A stretch of 64,000 nucleotides of DNA from Calocera cornea HHB12733. Lineage: Eukaryota > Basidiomycota > Dacrymycetes > Dacrymycetales > Dacrymycetaceae. The stretch covers positions 34,036 through 98,035 of the forward strand of contig KV424041.1 in assembly GCA_001632435.1 (NCBI GenBank). The letters run 5' to 3'. Both the position numbers and the translations under genes were made by a program. The number at the start of each line of letters is the position of its first letter. Position 1 is the first letter of the stretch. The notes under the pieces were generated by a model that saw only the letters and a list, made by a program, of their open reading frames with translations, was not told the origin of the DNA and did no database searches. Below are positions 49,001 to 59,268 of the stretch, piece after piece.

Positions 49001-49997
49001 CTGCCAAGGCTGGAGATGCATGTGCATAAAAAGCACCTGGGCGCATACACATACTTGTGCCCATATGAAGGTAGCTCAATGTCTTCCGACTCGAACTCAT
49101 CTGAGCTCAACTTTGAATTTAGCCTGCAGCAGATCTTCGCCCACCGAAGCCGCCTGGCGCAGTCATATGAGCCTTCACCATCCAAAAGAAGACAGGATCC
49201 TGCGACCTTTAGCGCGACCCGCTCCTTTGCGGTTCTCAACTCCGATTCCTCCGCTTCCGGAGCATCCAGTGCCACCTCACGAAGTTCTCTTTCTGCCCGT
49301 CCGACAATCTCCAATCAATGCCGACTTCCATCGGGAGCTAGGTCCATGGGTTCTCCGTCGCATCTTGGGAGAGGTTCGACGTGGCCAGCCCCGTTCATCC
49401 ACTGCTATGGCTCTGTCTCCAGTCAAGGGTCAAGTGGAAACAGACTCGTCGCCACCTCCTCGCGAACACAGTCCAATCTGGGAACCAACGCTCTCCGACG
49501 ATCCGGCTAGCCTGCCATTAGCAAGATATCGATACGCCTTCTTGAATGGGAACACGCATCAAATCGTAAACCGACACGCCCCAATGGAATTGGACGACCT
49601 CGTTCGGGAAGAAGGGAACGGAGAGCAACAAAACTTCACTTCCCCAAACTCCGAGCCTGCTATTGCGAGCCATGTTCAATCTGGACTGCGCGCACCGTCG
49701 GCTGCCTCGATCAACATGCATTCCAATCCTCCACCAGCGCTCCCGCTTTTCCTGCCGGACGAGGAGGAGGAGCAGCAGCAGACTCCCTTGTTCTTGCCTG
49801 ACACGCCCAATGCACCGCTGTCTCCACCAGCGTCTCCTGGAGAACCGTTGTTCTTGCCCGATGAAGATGAAGAAGATGAGCTAAACATTAGACCTGGCCT
49901 CTCAGATCGCCGGTCGCACTATCGTCGCATCCGCAATTTGCACTTACCGGTGGCGAGTTTCGATTCGGATGACGAGGAAGTCGAGCTTGGCCTTTGA
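46019..49997 (+). CDS. C2H2 zinc-finger protein, Gln/Pro-rich
   Basis: Six exons (46019-46227, 46279-48236, 48292-48711, 48769-48911, 48962-49070, 49123-49997) join in frame to 1237 aa. The N-terminus is a charged helix (MWKEIEERQRQEIESLMEKQ) leading into about 250 residues rich in Gln, Pro and Ser. A conserved-looking helical block follows (LFLQQQAVNIRKFDNLLASK, PELLGYINADAELRTVYEAY). KKKKRKHDQ is a likely nuclear signal. Near residues 870-960 three C-x4-C zinc fingers occur: CQWGDCEALLDSS..H.LKNH, CKWGFCGAERDSL..HVHKKH and CPYEACSRSSPTE..HMSLHH, each split from the next by an intron. The C-terminus is acidic. Nuclear DNA- or chromatin-binding is the natural inference; the precise family is not recognised. 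Confidence 0.78.
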
Positions 49998-50381
49998 ACC
50001 GTATAACTGTGATATCCACAGCATAGAATACCTTAGTCTTGCGCAATTTGATATCATGACAACGCACTCGCAATTGTATATATACAATATACTGTAATAG
50101 TAGCCCTCACGGATATATCGATGTTGTAGGGTATCATTGCAACTAGAGCTTCGTATTCGTGCATCAAACGCCAGGTTCGAGCTGAGTAAGGCGAATGGTG
50201 CCAACCAACGGTACGCGGAGATCGCCCGGTCGCTCGAACGTCTGTGTCCATTCAGCGCAAATCATAAAGCTTGCTAAATAAGGCTTACCGGAGGCGTCTT
50301 TCTAAACACAAGCATGACATCTTCATGCGCCAATGGATAAAACACCTTAATCCGTCCAAACGTCTATCCAATTCCATCAGT
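49998..50381. other. Convergent intergenic region
   Basis: 3' flanks of the C2H2 gene (+) and the low-complexity protein gene (-). AT-rich around 50075-50100. No gene seen. Confidence 0.5.
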
Positions 50382-53300
50382 CTACATATAGGGATCGAAT
50401 TCATAGTGACTGACCTCAAGATACTCTCGAACGATATCGAGGGACTTGAATGGTACACCGTGTAGCAAGAACTTGCGTTTCGCTCTGCGCTCCACGGGTT
50501 TTCCGGACGCCAGCATCATGTCCGAGAAGTCCTTCGGCATCAACAGGTCACTGTAAGGCCTGTTCTTTCCAAAACGCGCCTCTGCAGGCTCTGGAGGTGG
50601 TGCCCACTTGGCTCGAATGACCGGAGCGCTCTTGTCATTGGTTGAGGGCGATCGGGGCACCGTGATACCGACGATTGTGTCTTGCCATGTCTTCGGGCGC
50701 CACGCCACAGTATTTCCCACCTCTGGAATAAGATCCTCAACCATTTCAAGCTCGTTGAGCTTCATCTCGATAGGATGACGTTCCACTGGATCAGATGTAT
50801 TCGCCAGTGCCATTTGTAGAGCCTGCTTCCGCTTCCTGTTGGACTTTACGAAGTTAACGAAATCATGTAAGCGTTGAGCTGGCGGAGGCGCAAAGAGTGG
50901 CGGCGATGAAGGTGTTGACGATGGTGGCTCCGTGAGCGACGAAATTACACTATCCTCGTCGTCAAGAGCTGGCGTCGCTTCAACTTCTGCATCCATACCC
51001 TCCCAAGCAAGATCGTCGGCTGCGGAGTCCTCTCCTTCATACCGCGAAAGGCGTGGGGAGCCGCTATCGAGAACCATGACATGCTCGGGAAGAAGTGAGT
51101 TCCCCGTAGCAACGGGCATCAGTGCAGTAGTCGGCGGCCTGGTAACGACGTCCAATGTTGCCCAAGGGTCGACCGAAGAGGGCTCGGCAGAATACGCGTC
51201 CGGCAGGGAAGGAGGCGTGGGCATGGGCTCGCCATCATCCTCCATGATATCTGAGGCAGAGTCCTCGACATCGACGTTGGCAATAAGCGCTGCTGGCACA
51301 GTGGACACATAAGAAGACTTGAAAAATTCGGAAATCTCGGAAATGCGAGAGACGGGATCAATCACTTTGATTGGCTGTGCCGGCGAGACGGGTAGTGCTT
51401 CAGCTGCATCCGGTACCACAATATCCTCTTTGACCAGGTCAATTTGCGGATCTGTTGCCACCTTGATTTCATGTTCTTCGACAGATCCAGTACTCTTAAG
51501 AGGCTCGATCGATCTATCCTCGGGTAAAATCGTCATATCCCCTTCGGGCGACACAGACCCAACTGAAGTTGGAGGGGAAGACGGAGCCCTCTCGGAAATG
51601 ATCGGACTCGCACTGATCGGTGACATGTTGGGGGTGTCATTTACGGGGGATGTTCGAGTCGTTGGCGGAAGCGTGGGCGGCCTCTCCACCACGGCGGGTA
51701 TTGCGGAGGTCCCTGTGGTGAGAATAGTTGCCGAGGTCTGGCTGGGCAGTTCAGAGGTCTGCTCCTTTGGGGTCGGCGTAGTACTGATCTCCTTAGGAAC
51801 ATCCTGTACTGCTGTCGAAGAGTTTTCAACGTGTCGCGCCTGGTCTCGTTCAGTTCTCAGATCGGCGTCAATCGCCAGCTCTGGCAAGAAACCCAGACCT
51901 GGCGGCAAAGGAGCGAAAAAAGAAAGATCCTCAGAGGTTGCACTGGCAGGTTCCTCTCCGAAAGAGGCCGGTCGGAGAGGGCGAGGGGCTTCCGGGCCAG
52001 TGGAGGGAGACCAGACAGATTTCGGAGTTGAGGTGCCCTTTGAAACAGTAGGTGACGCAGGGTACAAAGAGTCGCTTAGCGCTGGGGACGCCGCTCCAGC
52101 ACGGCCGGCATCAGCTGACAATTGAGCCACGGCCGTCCTCGCTACGTCCGGATTGGCAGCCACGAAACGACCAGATTTAGCGCGGTAAGGACCAGGGGAT
52201 GCTTGACGTAATGGCACGCTAGATGAAGCCGGGAACTGGGGCACAGAAAAGGTCGGGAGACGAGAAAAGGCATGGGGCACCCGAGGAGCATCCTCGGTGA
52301 TTGTGAAGCTTGTGAGACCAGGTATGCCAGTGTCGTGAATATCAGAATAGTTCGTGAGTCCTAGACCAGGAATGCTCTCCCCAGGGATGGGAGGGATTAC
52401 AGCCAGAGGAACGGCTGCCGAGCTGGTAGTGCCAGATGCGGCGGCCGAGACCGCCACATAGTCGCCAGGTTTAGAGCGGCTTGCTGGCCTGAACGCACTA
52501 GAAGTAGACGACGCCTCCCTGCCTCCTGCCGAATCTGCTGGGTCCCTCGCAGGCTGTGGCGAGCCCTCGCCCCACCGCAAGGGGGACGGGCTGGGAGGCA
52601 CCGTATCGCTCTTTGACCGTTGTTTGGGGAGCATCTCCTCCATAAGTTGCTGAAGGAACGGGCTTTGTGAGCGGCCCTGGCTGTGCGCCAGCGAGGCGGC
52701 GGCGAGCATCGCTGAGAGTTGGGATGGAGCAGGTGTCGCCGCGGTCGGAGAAGCGGAGCCCGGGAGCCCGAAGGTACCTCCCAGACCTGGAGGCTTGACA
52801 TCGCTCGCCGGCTGCTCGATCCCATGGAGTAGGTTCAATGAGGGCGCTTCCGCCTTGATATCCAGCATCCCCTCGGGCCGCTTCTCCACCTTGGGCGACA
52901 GTCCCATCCTCTGCGTGGCCGGGCGCGGGTTCCGGTCCACCTCCTTGTCAGCCATGAACGAGCTGAGGTTCGGCCTCCACCCCTCGGGCGAGCTCCTGCG
53001 CGCATATATCGACCGTGCTGCCCCGGCTGGTACGATAGCGGAACCGGGGGTGACGGAACGCTCGCCATCCCGTATCCCGGTTGCAGGCGCTCGCTGGGCG
53101 TCTAGTTGCGCCGCGCTGGGCGGCAGGGGAGGGGCGATCCCGGTTCTTGCTGCCCCACTGGCCGGAGTCGTCGCCCGTGCCGCGCTCCCACTGCTCTCCG
53201 CGACCGAGACAACCGACGCCCTCCTCGCCCCAGGCCCAGGGATCCACACCCTCTCCCTGTCCCTCTCAGAGATGCTCGTGCTCGCCACCGTACTAGCGGG

Positions 53301-54590
53301 GCTGTCGAACCGCACGCGCTCCCTCTCCCTCTCCCTCTCCCTCTCTCGTTCGCGTGGTGCGTCCCTATCAGCCTCAGAAACGGAGGCGGACAGCCCCTGT
53401 GCCCGTGCACGCCGGTTGGGGATCCACGCCCTGCTCGGGTCCTCCGCTTGCCATTGGGCGGCGGGGGCCGGGGGCGGGATCGGGGCTACTTGGACAGTGG
53501 GAGGGCGGGTAGACGCTGTGGACACGGGGGATCGGGAGGGCGGGTTGGACGTCGATGGGCCACGTTCGCGTGCTGCCGGGTGAGGGGCGAACCAGCTGTT
53601 CCTGCGCTCTCCAGTGCTTGATGTGGTCGGGTCTGTGACAGATCGGGGCGGAACAAAGACTGCCGGTCCCGAGCGAGCAGTATAGGGCAGATCTAGACTC
53701 CGTCCAGGCACAGGCGCCGCCCTCGCGGGCGGGTGCTCACGCGCCAGTCCCCCGGTCGCAAAAGAACCGACCAGGGGCATCTCCGGCAACACGGGCGGAT
53801 AAGTCTCCCTCGACCCGCGCTCGCGCTGCGCGTTGGACGGGCCGGAGCCCGGGAAGATGGGGCCGGAGAAACTGGCGTTCGCGTCGCGCGCTGGGGGAGC
53901 GGGAGGGCGCACGTAGCTTAGCGGGCCGGGCGGAGGAGGTCGGTCGCGCTCGAGCCGCTCGCGCTCTCGTTCCCTTTCGCGTTCCCGCTCCCGTTCCATC
54001 TCCCGCTCCCGTTCGGCCCTCTCCCGCTCCCGTTCAGCCCTCGGCGCCGTAGGCGTCGGATGCCTAAACGGCACCTCCCGCGCATACTGCCCGTCTCTGC
54101 CCGCTTGTCCAAACCCCTGCCCTGTCCCATCCGTAACAGGCCGCTCCCGGTCCCACGAACTTGGGTACCGTTCCGCGGGAGCGGGGTCATAGCTCCCAAG
54201 GCCGAAGGAGGGCTCACCCACCCCTGAGCGGGGAAGGTGCGGGGCGGAGAAATGCCGGTTGCCGTCTGGGCCGGCATGCACGTGCTGGAGCGGCCTTGGG
54301 GGTGGGCGGTACTGTTGCTGAGGCGGCGGCTGCGGGGGCGGAGGGCCGCGCGGTCGTTTCGGGCCTCTGTAACCACGAAAAAACAGAATCAGCACCAAGC
54401 TCGGGAAGGCCAAAACAAAGGTGGTCAGTACCGATTCGGGTCGCCTGCGCGCCGATCAGTCAAAGCACGAAGGGTTGCAAGGAGAGGGCGTGCCTGTCAA
54501 CCCGAGGGGCCGCTTCGCCCCTATCCCCAATCCTCGATCGCGGTCGTACGCCCCTCTTGCTGGGTATCGAAAGTCTTCAGGCTGTTCCAT
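50382..54590 (-). CDS. Large low-complexity protein, uncharacterised
   Basis: Two exons (54590-54502 and 54366-50382, 135-bp intron) give 1357 aa, with an uninterrupted 3985-nt second exon. The N-terminus is RG/RP-rich (DFRYPARGAYDRDRG, GPKRPRGPPPPQPPP). Around residues 150-200 and 365-380 are long alternating Arg-Glu runs, encoded by CTC-rich repeats (53315-53350 and 53950-54045 on the plus strand), as seen in SR-like and polyadenylation/splicing factors. The middle 900 residues are Ser/Pro/Thr-rich and disordered. Only the last about 130 residues look folded and conserved: LHDFVNFVKSNRKRKQALQM, VEDLIPEVGNTVAWRPKTWQ, then KFLLHGVPFKSLDIVREYLE. No family recognised. A nuclear RNA-related role is only a guess from RE/RG content. 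Confidence 0.7.
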
Positions 54591-55542
54591 CGCCGGTGGT
54601 TCTGCAAAAGTGTGAGCGGGCAGCCGCATAGGGCAGTCAGCAGATAGGAGAACTCACGGTTACCGGAGGCCGGAGACTCTATGCGCGTAGAGCAGAGGAG
54701 TCGTTGTCGAGGGGCTTGGACGCGTCGTGCGGGGGCCGGGATGGATGTTTCGCGTACCTGCTGTGTGCTCAGAGGGTAGCAACGGGCCAAGCAGCCACGC
54801 GTCGCCGGTGGTAAGTTCCCGAGTCGGAGTCAAGTCAAGCAGATCCAGAGGCACCCAGGCTGATCGGGGGGTACGTCGCCCCTCCAGATGTGTGGGCAGA
54901 CGCAGGAGGTCCCAGGCCGCGTATCGTCGGTAGACAGTACCCGAAAGACACGCTTTTGTCTCTCGTGCTGCAGCCTTGAGCTGCCTGCAGGCGAGCAGGA
55001 CACAGCAGGTACCGTGACGAGCTGAAGCCGGGGGGTCGCGATGCCTCCGCTCCCATGCAATGTCTCGCGCCGCGCGTGCGCTGGCCCAAGCCTTCCCCAG
55101 GCTCTCCGTGTGGCGGTGCAGATCGCGCGCCGATTGCTCCCGCTCCGGTTGTGCGGGGCCCGGCGCCGAAATTTACGATGTGCCTCAGGGCGCTGGAGGC
55201 TGCGTGCGTGGTGCAAATGACGGCGGAAGGGTAGCCTAGGAGGGACCGCCGTCCTGCTCAGGGAGGAGGGAGTAGTGCCGTAATTACCTCGCAGGGGAGA
55301 GGAGGGATGCGAGTGCTGCGCCTTGTCTGCTTAGACTCGCACACGACCATCACTGGACACCGCTGCTTCTCTCCGGCCCCGGCCCGCTTCGCAGCTTCTT
55401 TTCATCAACACACGCGTTCTTTGCCAGCAGGAAGGAAGGATACTTAGAGGGCGCCATCACGGGTTCTGCTGCCTGGAGCAGCCTCTGCTTGGATTGGTGT
55501 GCACTGTCCCTTGTAATTGCGCTCGTGCTTACCCTGGGACAG
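54591..55542. other. Divergent intergenic region
   Basis: Between the large low-complexity protein gene (-) and DF4 (+). The open frames here show no domain. Near 55288 a CGCAGGGGAGAGGA string resembles the DF upstream box only loosely. Confidence 0.4.
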
Positions 55543-56589
55543 ATGGACGACGAGGGCGTGGTACCATCTGCGTCTACTGGAGGACGGGCAGGCAATCTGC
55601 CAGCGCCTGCAGTTGGACATGGGACAACCTCATCGGCACCAGCGTCTGCAGACGCGATAACACCATCATCTACATCCACATCTACATCAGCTTCAGCACC
55701 TATACCACCTCCGACCGCGACTGCAGGGCCCGTCGTCCACCCCACAACGGCCACCTCATCTCTTCTGCTTCCCGTCTCGTCCTCCGACACAGTCCCACCG
55801 ATAGCAGGGTCGAGTATCCCTCCTCCGCCGACCGAATCGGGGCCGGTGGGGACTGCGCTCGTCTCCGGGGAGAGCACGGCCGGACCAAGCCGGTCCTCCT
55901 CCGGCCCCATCCCCGCCCCAGCGCCAGCGCCAGCCCCAGTATCGGCACCCCCCGCCCCCGCCCCAGCTCCGACAGCCATCCCACCCCCCGCCGCGGTACC
56001 TCAGCTATTCCCCGTCCCCATCGCCTCCGTTGAGCTCCCCTCTGACCCCTCCGCGGGCCCCCTGGACCCCTCAGCGAACTACACCTTCCACCGCGGCGTG
56101 CTCTCCGCGCTGGCGAGGATGACCGCGCGCTCATCTTCCAGCGCCTCCGATGAGGAGGAGGAAGACGCGGACGACGAGGACGACTGCGACGCCGAGGGAG
56201 ACGCCGAGCTGGACGGGGACGAAGCGCTCCCGGGCTCAGGGCCGATCGACCAGTCCCTCCTGCGGCGGTGGCTCGCGCTCGCACCCACCTTCCTCCTCCT
56301 CGACGCGTCCACCCACCCCTCCCCGCAGGGCCTAGCCTCCTGGCAGCTCGGCCTGCGCCTCCTCATCAACCTCATGCTCGCGCTCCATTCCCGGGGCCAG
56401 CTGGAGTGGGAGACGATGAACGCTGCGAGCAAGGCGCTCGCTGAGTGCTGGAGCATCTCGCTTTGTTGGACGGGCCTCGAGGGCGCGAAGGGCGCCGTGC
56501 AGGGCGCGGGGGGGAGGCTCAAGGCCGTGCTGGATCGCGATGACCCGACGAGGTATAGGGGCAGGGCGCTGTATCCTGTGGAGGGGTAG
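55543..56589 (+). CDS. DPDDRT family protein DF4
   Basis: Single exon, 348 aa from ATG 55543. The first 170 residues are Pro/Ala/Ser/Thr-rich with a PAPAPAPAP run. The rest is one family domain interrupted by an acidic insert (DEEEEDADDEDD): YTFHRGVLSALARM, LLRRWLALAPTFLLLD, GLASWQLGLRLLINLMLALH, RGQLEWETMNAASKALAECW, GAKGAVQGAGGRLKAVLDRD and a final DPTRYRGRALYPVEG. It is clearly the nearest relative of DF1 (same intronless layout, same C-terminus, same TFHRGV/NYHRGV start) though 30 kb away and on the other strand. The usual DPDDRT reads DRDDPTRYRG here. No function recognised. Confidence 0.75.
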   Translation: MDDEGVVPSASTGGRAGNLPAPAVGHGTTSSAPASADAITPSSTSTSTSASAPIPPPTATAGPVVHPTTATSSLLLPVSSSDTVPPIAGSSIPPPPTESGPVGTALVSGESTAGPSRSSSGPIPAPAPAPAPVSAPPAPAPAPTAIPPPAAVPQLFPVPIASVELPSDPSAGPLDPSANYTFHRGVLSALARMTARSSSSASDEEEEDADDEDDCDAEGDAELDGDEALPGSGPIDQSLLRRWLALAPTFLLLDASTHPSPQGLASWQLGLRLLINLMLALHSRGQLEWETMNAASKALAECWSISLCWTGLEGAKGAVQGAGGRLKAVLDRDDPTRYRGRALYPVEG

Positions 56590-56950
56590 CCCGACACTGC
56601 TCGCTGAGAGAGGCTGCGTAGGACCTGGATGTATGCGCTGATTTTCGTTCTTACTTATCTGGTTTAGTCGGGATTATCTACTACTGAGGATACCTTAATA
56701 AATAACAATTCCTTGGATCCGTCTCTCAGCGTGTGTTCCGGTGTGCAGCGGATACGGCCGGAATATACAGGATTGTAATGTAGCCCAGGGGCAATAGGTG
56801 CCGACATCGACGGGGGAATGATGTCTCGGGGCTTTTTGCGGTGGTGTCTAGGAATGATCACGATCACTCCGGTCCATGGCTGTCTCGTCCTATCTTGCAT
56901 TCAAGACCATCCCGCTCCTCTGAGGTCAACACGCTTCATTAATGGACTGT
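56590..56950. other. Intergenic region downstream of DF4
   Basis: 3' flank of DF4 up to the duplicated segment. No gene recognised; AT-rich at 56655-56720. Confidence 0.4.
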
Positions 56951-57708
56951 TCAGGCGCTCGAAGCACCGCGCCAGTTGGCGAAGGAGGAACACGGTCTGC
57001 CGCATCTGAGCATCTCGACCGGCCGGCCAGCCGGCCCATCGTACCACCCTCGGAGCCGGTCACCGTCCCAGACGGCCCGTCTCGCAGGGCGGGGGGGATT
57101 CTCAACCAGTTTTCGCTGCACCGACGACCTCCTCTCCAGACCCCCAAGATGCACCGGAGGCATCACCCGCTTGCAACCTCCAGGCGACGCCTAGAAGCTT
57201 TCGAAATTCGATCGTGCTCCCCAAAGCCTCCCTTGTCCTGGCCCACACGCCCTCTGTCCTCCTGGGATCGATCGAGATTGCTCCTACACAAGACATGACA
57301 CTGACTCAGTGCGCAGTCTGGCCATCCTCCCGGGTCGATCTGCAAACCTTGCTCCCTTTGTATAGGGTCACGCGCTGGGGCATTGGGGTTGCGGCCTCAA
57401 GACGTTCGCCCGCTCTTCGCGGGAGAGGATCTTCCTCCTTACACTCCTGGCCACTTTGTTGATGGCGCAAGTCATCGACGGCCAGGCTCCTTACTAACAA
57501 GCTCCGAGAAGCAGCCGCACAAAGCGACACTGTTCGCTTCATCAACCACCGCATGTGCTCATGTAAGGCGCGTCGCGTCATTGTCATGCTATTCGGGCAT
57601 TGGACCGTGCAAATAAGGTTGCTGGTAACCCAAGCATCAAAAAGCTGCACTGTTTAGGTATGGTCGTGGCTGACTGGTGTCACCGGGCAATCTGAAATGC
57701 AAATGCCC
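56951..57708 (-). repeat. Duplicated segment, right copy (inverted)
   Basis: Reverse-complement partner of 30922-31677. The ends match closely on both sides: the DF-proximal end reads CAGATTGCCCGGTGACACC on its own strand in both copies, and the distal end has GTTCCTCCTTCGCCA. It lies directly upstream of DF5. Plus-strand frame FAGEDLPPYTPGHF is kept in both copies. Confidence 0.8.
57415..57430 (+). promoter_or_regulatory. DF upstream box near DF5
   Basis: Same 16-base box as at 31199-31214, here about 375 bp above the DF5 ATG, the same distance as for DF3. Confidence 0.4.
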
Positions 57709-57745
57709 GGCGGTCAAGTGGATGAGGGGCCGAACTCGGTCTGAA

Positions 57746-57770
57746 AGCATTTAAAGAGCTGCTGGAGAGG
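57746..57770 (+). promoter_or_regulatory. Core promoter of DF5
   Basis: CATTTAAAG followed by GCTGCTGGAGAGG, matching the DF3 element at 30858-30882. It ends 36 bp before the ATG at 57807. Confidence 0.5.
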
Positions 57771-57806
57771 AGCGGGTTCGCCTGCAGACGCGCTCAAACG
57801 ACCATC

Positions 57807-59190
57807 ATGTCCATGCATATGTAAGTCATCATTCTTCTTCTACTCCGCCGATGCTCATACCTCGCTTTAGGACCATCGCCTTTGACTTTGGGGGATACAC
57901 GCGCACCATCCCCCTCGACATTGACATTGACTTGGCCGACCACGGTATATCGCTCATCGGGAGCGGCCCAGCAGGTGAGTGGCAGAACACAGAGGATGAC
58001 GGAGGCATGTCGGTGGCAGGACTGACACAGGACGATGGAGAAGAAACTGCTGACACCGAATCTGACGGCATGTCACTTACGGCGCCCACGGAAGCCTCTA
58101 TGGACGCTGATGATGACTCTATCGCATCGCAGACGGACCGCGACGGTGATTACAGCATCGACACTGCCTCTCAGCAGGGGAGCGAGCTCTCGTCCGTCAT
58201 CCTCGCGGACGTGCCGTTCATCGACAACAGCACTGTCTACAGCACCGACGATAGCCAAGAGTCGAGCGCGGCCACCGATTCGGAAGACGACAACGATCCA
58301 GTCACACCGTCGGTACAGACAATGTCGAAGGTAAGCCAACTCACGGAGCACACCGCAGACCCCTTGGCAAGGCGACGGACTTCAACATCTTCACCGCTAA
58401 TAACCATGAGGGGGTATCGCTCGCTATCAGTTCAGGATCCATGCTGACCACTGTTTCATAGGTGACAACTCGCAACGCGTTCATGAGACACCTTCCTCCT
58501 GACCTCCCTCGGGACTTTCCTTCGCTCACTGATGGCACACGTAACGCCCTCCTCCAGGCTGAATTGCCCCTTAGCAGCTTCATTCCTTCGGTACGTGCTC
58601 AACGTCATACACCCTCCGACCAAGCTGATCGACTTTTCCAGGCGGGAAACAGAGCCGACAAACAGACGCTCACTCGATCGACGTCCACCGACGGGGCTCA
58701 GCCCTCCACTGGACTTGCCCCCATTCTGCCTCTCATCACAGCTGAAAGCGACCAAGTTTGGCCCAACGAGTCGCGCTTGTCGTCTGGCTACGAAGGAGTG
58801 GTGCTCCAAGCTTTGTCCGCGAACCATATTGTCATCAACGACGAGGTGGTGCGGTCAGATGCGAGGGCCCAGAAGCTCATTCGACACTGTCTTGCACTTG
58901 CTCACAGCACGCTGATCACCGACGACAAGCGCGGTGTTATCGCCATTTATGGATGGTCGTTCGCCCTCGAACATCTTATCGACGTCGTGCGTACCCTTGG
59001 CAAGCGGGGCGTTCTCGAAAGAAAGACATTTTGTATCGTATTCGAAGTGCTTTCGGCTTGTGCGGAACTGACATCCCTCCGCTTTAGGGACATCGTGAAG
59101 GACACTCTGACAGTGAGCAATCGCATCATGGATTCGGTGGGAACCATGGGCTTTGGTAGGTGTCTTAGCTGCCTGACGACTGACGACTGA
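57807..59190 (+). CDS. DPDDRT family protein DF5, C-terminus altered
   Basis: Exons 57807-57820 (14 nt), 57871-58330, 58462-58590 and 58642-59190 give 383 aa. The N-terminal half is acidic (TIAFDFGGYTRTIPLDIDID, then many Asp/Ser), as in DF3. The family domain follows: GYEGVVLQALSAN, RAQKLIRHCLALAHSTLITD, IYGWSFALEHLIDVVRTLGK, RGVLERKTFCIVFEVLSA. It is closest to domain 1 of DF2 (RAQ..IRHCLA.A). The DPDDRTKFKG tail is missing: the frame ends after IMDSVGTMGFGR. A donor-like GTAGGT there could splice onward, but nothing downstream restores the motif; a long palindrome starts 36 bp past the stop. The 51-bp third intron is in frame and could be retained. Confidence 0.7.
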
Positions 59191-59225
59191 CAGGCAGCCG
59201 CCTCTGTAAGTGGGCAAGGCCGATG

Positions 59226-59268
59226 ATCGAAGCTGGTAAGTGCCTGGCAGGCACTTACCAGCTTCGAT
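59226..59268. repeat. Perfect 20-bp inverted repeat with 3-bp loop
   Basis: Left arm 59226-59245 and right arm 59249-59268 are exact reverse complements, separated by GGC. This would form a strong cruciform or RNA hairpin. It lies 36 bp after the DF5 stop and a few hundred bp before the transposon-associated repeats. Confidence 0.95.

Noticed and set aside
51319..52125. 268-codon plus-strand frame rich in Ser/Gly
   Set aside because: Antisense to the disordered part of the 1357-aa protein; no motif.
59226..59268. Hairpin as a bacterial-style terminator
   Set aside because: No T-run follows and the context is a eukaryotic nuclear genome.
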